A program made the position numbers and the translations under genes. Positions 60,819-64,000 of a stretch of DNA of 64,000 nucleotides are shown here, piece by piece. The notes beneath the pieces are model-generated. The model was given only the letters and a program-made list of their open reading frames with translations, searched no databases and was not told where the DNA came from. The DNA comes from CALBPI01 sp039033995 (lineage in GTDB: Bacteria; Pseudomonadota; Gammaproteobacteria; Steroidobacterales; Woeseiaceae). The first letter of the stretch is position 1. Each line of letters opens with the position of its first letter. The DNA lies in NCBI GenBank assembly GCA_039033995.1, contig JBCCBP010000007.1:39436-103435 (forward strand). The letters run 5' to 3'.

Positions 60819-61558
60819 GCACGTTGTTGCTCGATATCGGCAACACGCGCTGCAAATGGGGTTTGTGGGAAGACGGCATGTTTACCCGCGAGGGCGCTGT
60901 CGACAATGACGATATTGGCAAAGCGAACGTGTGGACGTTCGCGCTGGATGCCGACAGTGCATTCGCCTGTTCAGTGGCGAGCGCGCGGCGCACCGACGCG
61001 CTGCATGAGGTGCTCTCGCGGCTAGGGGTCAAATTGACGCTGGCACAAACGACGAGCGAGCGAGCGGGCGTGCGCTGCGCCTACACCGATCCGAGTCGTC
61101 TCGGTGTGGACCGCTGGATGGCGGTGCTGGCCGGTAGCCGCTTGCCGCGACGTCCGGCGTTGATTGTCGATGCCGGCACTGCGTTGACGATCGACGCGGT
61201 CGATAACGACGGCAATCATGCCGGCGGCTTTATTATCCCCGGCATCCAGATGATGCAATCGGCATTGACGACGCGTACCGCTAACATCCGTGTCGACGAG
61301 CCTGACGCTATCAATGAGTCGTTTGGCACGTCGACCAGCGAGGCCGTGCGCAATGGCGCGCTGGTCGCGGCAGCCGGCGCGGTCGATCGCGCGGCAAACT
61401 GGCTCGCGATGTTGTGCGATACCGACCCCGACGCGCTGACGTTTGCGTTTACGGGCGGCAACGGCGAGATGCTGGCGGATACTTTGAACCGCGCGGCGGA
61501 TTTTCATGCTAATTTCGTACTGGATGGGTTGGCGATCTATGCGGGGCTTGCGCCATGA
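60815..61558 (+). CDS. coaX: Type III pantothenate kinase CoaX
   Basis: First enzyme of coenzyme A synthesis; ASKHA fold. Motifs: LLLDIGNTRCKWG at the N-terminus, GVDRWMAVLAG, DAGTALTIDAVDNDGNHAGGFIIPG in two parts, and FTGGNGEML. 247 residues. GTG start overlapping the birA stop. birA followed by coaX is a common pairing in proteobacteria. Confidence 0.94.
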   Translation: MSTLLLDIGNTRCKWGLWEDGMFTREGAVDNDDIGKANVWTFALDADSAFACSVASARRTDALHEVLSRLGVKLTLAQTTSERAGVRCAYTDPSRLGVDRWMAVLAGSRLPRRPALIVDAGTALTIDAVDNDGNHAGGFIIPGIQMMQSALTTRTANIRVDEPDAINESFGTSTSEAVRNGALVAAAGAVDRAANWLAMLCDTDPDALTFAFTGGNGEMLADTLNRAADFHANFVLDGLAIYAGLAP

Positions 61559-62256
61559 GAAATCTGTTTCTGATGTTGCTGGCAGCGAACCTGCTGTTTT
61601 TCGGCTGGAAGCATTGGGTCTACCAACCCGACGCGGACGTCACCGTGGTCGATCCGAGCACCCTCGGCGAGCGCATTCCGGTTGCTAACGATGAGCGCCA
61701 AGATTCTGCGCCAGTCGAAGACGTCGTGGCGGTGGATACCGCGCCTGAACCTGAGCCAGAAGTCACCGCGTTGCCCGCGACGGTCGGGCGTGCGTGCATG
61801 ACCATCGGACCGTTCGACAAGGTGGGTGATGCGAATAGCGCCCAGGACACGCTCGCTGGCACCGGCTACAACGTCGCACAACGCGCAGCGCAAGGTACGG
61901 TATTTGTCGGGCACTGGGTGTATGTCGATAATATCCCGAGCCGCAGCCAGGCGCGGTCATTGCTGAAGAAGTTGCAGGACGGCGGCATCAAAGAGGCGAT
62001 CCTGATGGCCGGTTCGCCGGGCGAAGACATCATCTCGCTGGGGCTGTTTTCGGCCGAGGCGGGCGCGGAGCGCACGGAGCTCAAGGCCAAGTCGATGGGC
62101 GTTGAGGCCTACGTCGTGCGCCGGACCAAGGATGCGACGGTGTTCTGGCTGGATGTGAAGCTGAAAGCGGGGCAGGCGGGCAGCGCGCTGGCGGATGTCT
62201 ACGGCGATGACCGCGTGCTGCGCGGTGATGCTGCAACCTGCCCGCAAAACGGCTGA
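61555..62256 (+). CDS. SPOR-domain-like membrane-anchored protein
   Basis: 233 residues: one N-terminal membrane helix (about 3-20), an acidic Pro/Glu-rich linker, then an about 70-residue domain with CMTIGPFDKVGDANSAQDTLAGTGYN, WVYVDNIPSRSQARSLLKKLQDGGI and ISLGLFSAEAGAERTELKAKSMG, which resembles the SPOR peptidoglycan-binding repeat. A similar small SPOR protein often follows coaX. It may bind septal peptidoglycan. Last gene of the plsY operon; overlaps coaX (ATGA). Confidence 0.75.
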   Translation: MRNLFLMLLAANLLFFGWKHWVYQPDADVTVVDPSTLGERIPVANDERQDSAPVEDVVAVDTAPEPEPEVTALPATVGRACMTIGPFDKVGDANSAQDTLAGTGYNVAQRAAQGTVFVGHWVYVDNIPSRSQARSLLKKLQDGGIKEAILMAGSPGEDIISLGLFSAEAGAERTELKAKSMGVEAYVVRRTKDATVFWLDVKLKAGQAGSALADVYGDDRVLRGDAATCPQNG

Positions 62257-62339
62257 AATTAGACCCGCATCACTGGCGAAACGCCGCTGGTGCGACTAAA
62301 CTACGCGTCCGCTGCCGCAATGGCAGTGATTTTTAGGCG

Positions 62340-62377
62340 GCCGGCATAGCTCAGTTGGCAGAGCAACTGATTTGTAA
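62340..62377 (+). pseudogene. 5' half of a tRNA-Thr(TGT), broken after the anticodon loop
   Basis: GCCGGCA acceptor strand, TA, GCTC D-stem with AGTTGGCA loop and GAGC, then ACTGA and a TTTGTAA anticodon loop. The expected right arm of the anticodon stem (TCAGT), the T-arm and the acceptor return strand (TGCCGGC) are missing; the following sequence is AT-rich and unrelated. This looks like the chromosomal tRNA gene cut at about position 38. Confidence 0.85.
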
Positions 62378-62448
62378 CGAGTCATTCATTCTAATAAAAT
62401 CAACGGTAAAAGTGTAGTAATCTAGTCTTTTTCTAAGTGACAACCTAA

Positions 62449-62524
62449 GCCAGCATAGCTCCAACGGTAGAGCAGCGATTTTGTAAGTCGACGGTTGGCG
62501 GTTCAAATCCGTCTGCTGGCACCA
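62449..62524 (+). tRNA. tRNA-Thr (anticodon TGT), complete
   Basis: Full cloverleaf of 76 bases with encoded CCA: acceptor GCCAGCA pairs perfectly with TGCTGGC, D-stem GCTC/GAGC, anticodon loop TTTGTAA, T-arm GGCGG-TTCAAAT-CCGTC. The anticodon stem is weak (a G-T pair and a G-A mismatch). Its sequence differs from the broken copy 72 bp upstream at the acceptor, D-loop and anticodon stem, so it is not the same gene restored. The integrase stop codon comes at the next base. Confidence 0.9.
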
Positions 62525-63409
62525 TCACTTCACTCCCGTTACCGTCTTTCTGCGGTTGTACCGCGTTAGTAACCCCAGCCCTTCCGGGTGGTCGCTTTCT
62601 GCTTTCGCTCTCAGGTCATGTAGAGTCCATGGCACATTGAGACGGCCCATGGCGCTTTGTACGGCACTCTGCCGCCATCTTTGGCCACGTTCACCGATAA
62701 ACACAGCACCATCAGTACGTGGGCCTATGGAGCGCCTCAGAAGCTTCTTGAGCGACGGTGTCACGATTACTTCAACACCCTTATTAGTCTTGCTCTCAAT
62801 GACCTCAATGACCTCATAAATCCGTGATGTGATATCAAGCGCCATCAAATCTTTCTGCCTCAAACCGGTGAGGTAAAGCCCCCACATAAACCAACGGAAT
62901 CGCTGTGTTGCTTTCTTGCTGGCATCCCATAATTCTTGGTCTGTCACATAGTGCTGCTTTGGTTTTTCCTCGTTACGTCTCACGCCATACGTAGGGTTAA
63001 AGTCAGCCATTCGTATTCTCATGCCGTGGTTGTAGATCGACGACAACACAGCAACGATCCTGTTACCCATCGGGGCTTTGTTGGCCTGTGTCATACATTC
63101 CAGAAATACCGCGACATCTTGTTGTGTCAGGTCATTCGGGTGCATGTGTCCAAACTGCGGTCTTACCTCCTTGTCGATGATCCTGGCATATTCCTTTTGT
63201 GTCACTCTTGATCGTGTCAGTAGCTTTGATTTCTGGTAGTCCTCGGCAATGTCCATAATGGTTGGCTCGGTACCAATCTCTAGGAACGTAGCCAGCGCTG
63301 CGTAGACCTCTGATTCCGATACATCAGCACGACACAACCGGTGCCACTTGTTCTGGTGAACGTAGTACAGCGATGGACCGGACTGGTGGACTTTCGGTGG
63401 TAGCTTCAC
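62525..63409 (-). CDS. Tyrosine recombinase/phage integrase
   Basis: 294 residues: N-terminal arm-binding segment, core-binding SAM-like domain (about 50-150), catalytic domain (about 155-294). Catalytic arginine in YLTGLRQKDL, lysine in ESKTNKG, second box LHDLRAK and probable nucleophile tyrosine in LLTRYNRRK near the C-terminus. The stretch between HDLR and this tyrosine is shorter than in most relatives and lacks the usual GH/GW box; the histidine in ESDH may serve instead. The gene ends immediately beside the intact tRNA-Thr, as expected for an integrase at its attachment site, and overlaps the upstream small gene by four bases. Confidence 0.88.
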   Translation of the reverse strand: MKLPPKVHQSGPSLYYVHQNKWHRLCRADVSESEVYAALATFLEIGTEPTIMDIAEDYQKSKLLTRSRVTQKEYARIIDKEVRPQFGHMHPNDLTQQDVAVFLECMTQANKAPMGNRIVAVLSSIYNHGMRIRMADFNPTYGVRRNEEKPKQHYVTDQELWDASKKATQRFRWFMWGLYLTGLRQKDLMALDITSRIYEVIEVIESKTNKGVEVIVTPSLKKLLRRSIGPRTDGAVFIGERGQRWRQSAVQSAMGRLNVPWTLHDLRAKAESDHPEGLGLLTRYNRRKTVTGVK

Positions 63410-63621
63410 GCTCGCATGCCCTTGTCATTCACGTTCAATGTCGGTCGTGTCCGTCTGTTGCCACCTCGCTGCATCGCTTCATCAATAAACGTCGTGGTAG
63501 TGATCGGCTTTAGGTTGGCGTCTTTCATGTAACGGATACCCCGCTCCTTTAAGCAACGCTCTACCATAGATGCTCGCTTGCATCCAAAAAACTCTTGCAA
63601 GTTTTCGAAGCTACAGAGCAC
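63406..63621 (-). CDS. DUF4224-like small protein upstream of the integrase
   Basis: 71 residues, with the FENLQEFFGCKRASMVERCLKERGIRY pattern of DUF4224 proteins (TGYKRPxxQxxWLRxxGIxF in relatives), which commonly sit directly ahead of phage integrases and resemble small excisionase-like DNA binders. Coupled to the integrase by a four-base overlap. Function unproven. Confidence 0.7.
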   Translation of the reverse strand: MLCSFENLQEFFGCKRASMVERCLKERGIRYMKDANLKPITTTTFIDEAMQRGGNRRTRPTLNVNDKGMRA

Positions 63622-63689
63622 CTACAAACACCACCACAGCAATACAAACACCATCGCCCAAAACATCCATGTTGCTAGCACAAGGCGTT

Positions 63690-63995
63690 TCACTCGATGA
63701 CCTCTCGGAATTTGACGACTTCGATGTAATGAGATCGGCCCGTAGCTGAACGCTCTGCGTCATCTAGCCTGTTGTAACAAGCATGGCCAAGCGAGCCATC
63801 ATCAGGATCACGCAACAACCAAACCTCTTGTGGCTCACGCTTTACGCGGTAGTCTCTAGATTTCCAGTCCCATTCAGGGCCCATTACACCTGAGGTCAAG
63901 AGAATCCACTCATCAAGGGACGCTGAAAAAAACTCAACATCTCTCCTATCCTCATACGCCTGCATAACGGCTATCTTTTCTGCTGTGGTTTTCAT
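63690..63995 (-). CDS. Phage-type hypothetical protein
   Basis: 101 residues. Contains GPEWDWKSRDYRVKREPQEVW, a pattern seen in small prophage proteins whose N-terminal half sits on a short WDW/YR motif before a beta-rich tail. No function can be named. On the same strand as the integrase; ATG start at 63995, near the window edge. Confidence 0.6.
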   Translation of the reverse strand: MKTTAEKIAVMQAYEDRRDVEFFSASLDEWILLTSGVMGPEWDWKSRDYRVKREPQEVWLLRDPDDGSLGHACYNRLDDAERSATGRSHYIEVVKFREVIE

Positions 63996-64000
63996 GCTGC

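Larger units (their letters stand above)
62378..64000. mobile_element. Integrated element at tRNA-Thr (left end; continues past the window)
   Basis: From the break in the first tRNA-Thr the sequence becomes AT-richer and holds an own tRNA-Thr, a tyrosine integrase, its usual small DUF4224 partner and a phage-type small gene, all genes on the minus strand. The right end is outside the window. Confidence 0.75.

Noticed and set aside
62312..62335. Weak terminator-like stem CTGCC/GGCAG plus T run before the broken tRNA
   Set aside because: Only five base pairs, with TGA before the T run; could end the plsY operon but is too weak to list.
62340..62524. A tRNA-Thr interrupted by an intron in the anticodon loop
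   Set aside because: The insert before the second tRNA is only about 71 bases and the second tRNA starts anew with its own 5' acceptor strand, so splicing would not yield a proper tRNA.
1..64000. CRISPR arrays, rRNA genes, insertion sequences, riboswitches
   Set aside because: No regularly spaced repeats, no rRNA sequence, no transposase and no recognisable aptamer were seen on reading both strands.

Overview
The window reads as a chromosomal segment of a gammaproteobacterium outside the enteric group, with one end entering an integrated mobile element. Evidence: PlsB of the gammaproteobacterial type, a rhlB/trxA-rho neighbourhood, the aroQ-accB-accC-prmA-(DUF3426)-dusB-fis-purH-purD gene order known from Pseudomonas and relatives, Fis of 98 residues, YrfG, DsbD, and a groESL operon under a CIRCE (HrcA) operator, which enterics lack. 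An apparently complete magnesium chelatase H subunit (BchH) suggests a link to bacteriochlorophyll-making lineages. The order or genus cannot be fixed from this sequence alone.

Layout. 1-8.8 kb: plsB-trhO, a DUF465 gene, cysQ, yrfG, rhlB diverging from trxA-rho. 8.8-20.2 kb: a long minus-strand housekeeping operon for isoprenoid-independent basics (aromatic amino acids, malonyl-CoA, ribosomal protein methylation, tRNA dihydrouridine, Fis, purines, molybdopterin). 20.2-24.6 kb: a four-gene membrane glycan cassette on the minus strand. 24.8-32 kb: bchH, a PLP-dependent lyase, a HAD-acyltransferase fusion and a lipase. 32.2-38.8 kb: nhaA, then a thioredoxin-like protein and dsbD diverging from groESL. 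38.9-51.5 kb: six plus-strand genes, four membrane hybrid histidine kinases with two large lipoproteins between the first and second. 51.5-57.4 kb: an ArsR-SdpI-hydrolase operon and a coupled pair of S9-type peptidases, one of which has lost its whole catalytic triad. 57.4-62.3 kb: a kelch lipoprotein, a DMT transporter, and the overlapping plsY-birA-coaX-SPOR operon. 62.3-64 kb: a broken tRNA-Thr, an intact divergent tRNA-Thr, a tyrosine integrase, a DUF4224 gene and a phage-like small gene.

Most interesting points: the histidine kinase/lipoprotein cluster, in which receiver domains erode gene by gene; the active/inactive S9 pair; the orphan bchH; a DsbD with two tandem N-terminal redox domains; the element that appears to have split a host tRNA-Thr while carrying its own; and four genes whose -10 hexamer lies only 6-7 nt from the start codon, suggesting leaderless transcripts. 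Functions are assigned by recalled family motifs; no database search was run.
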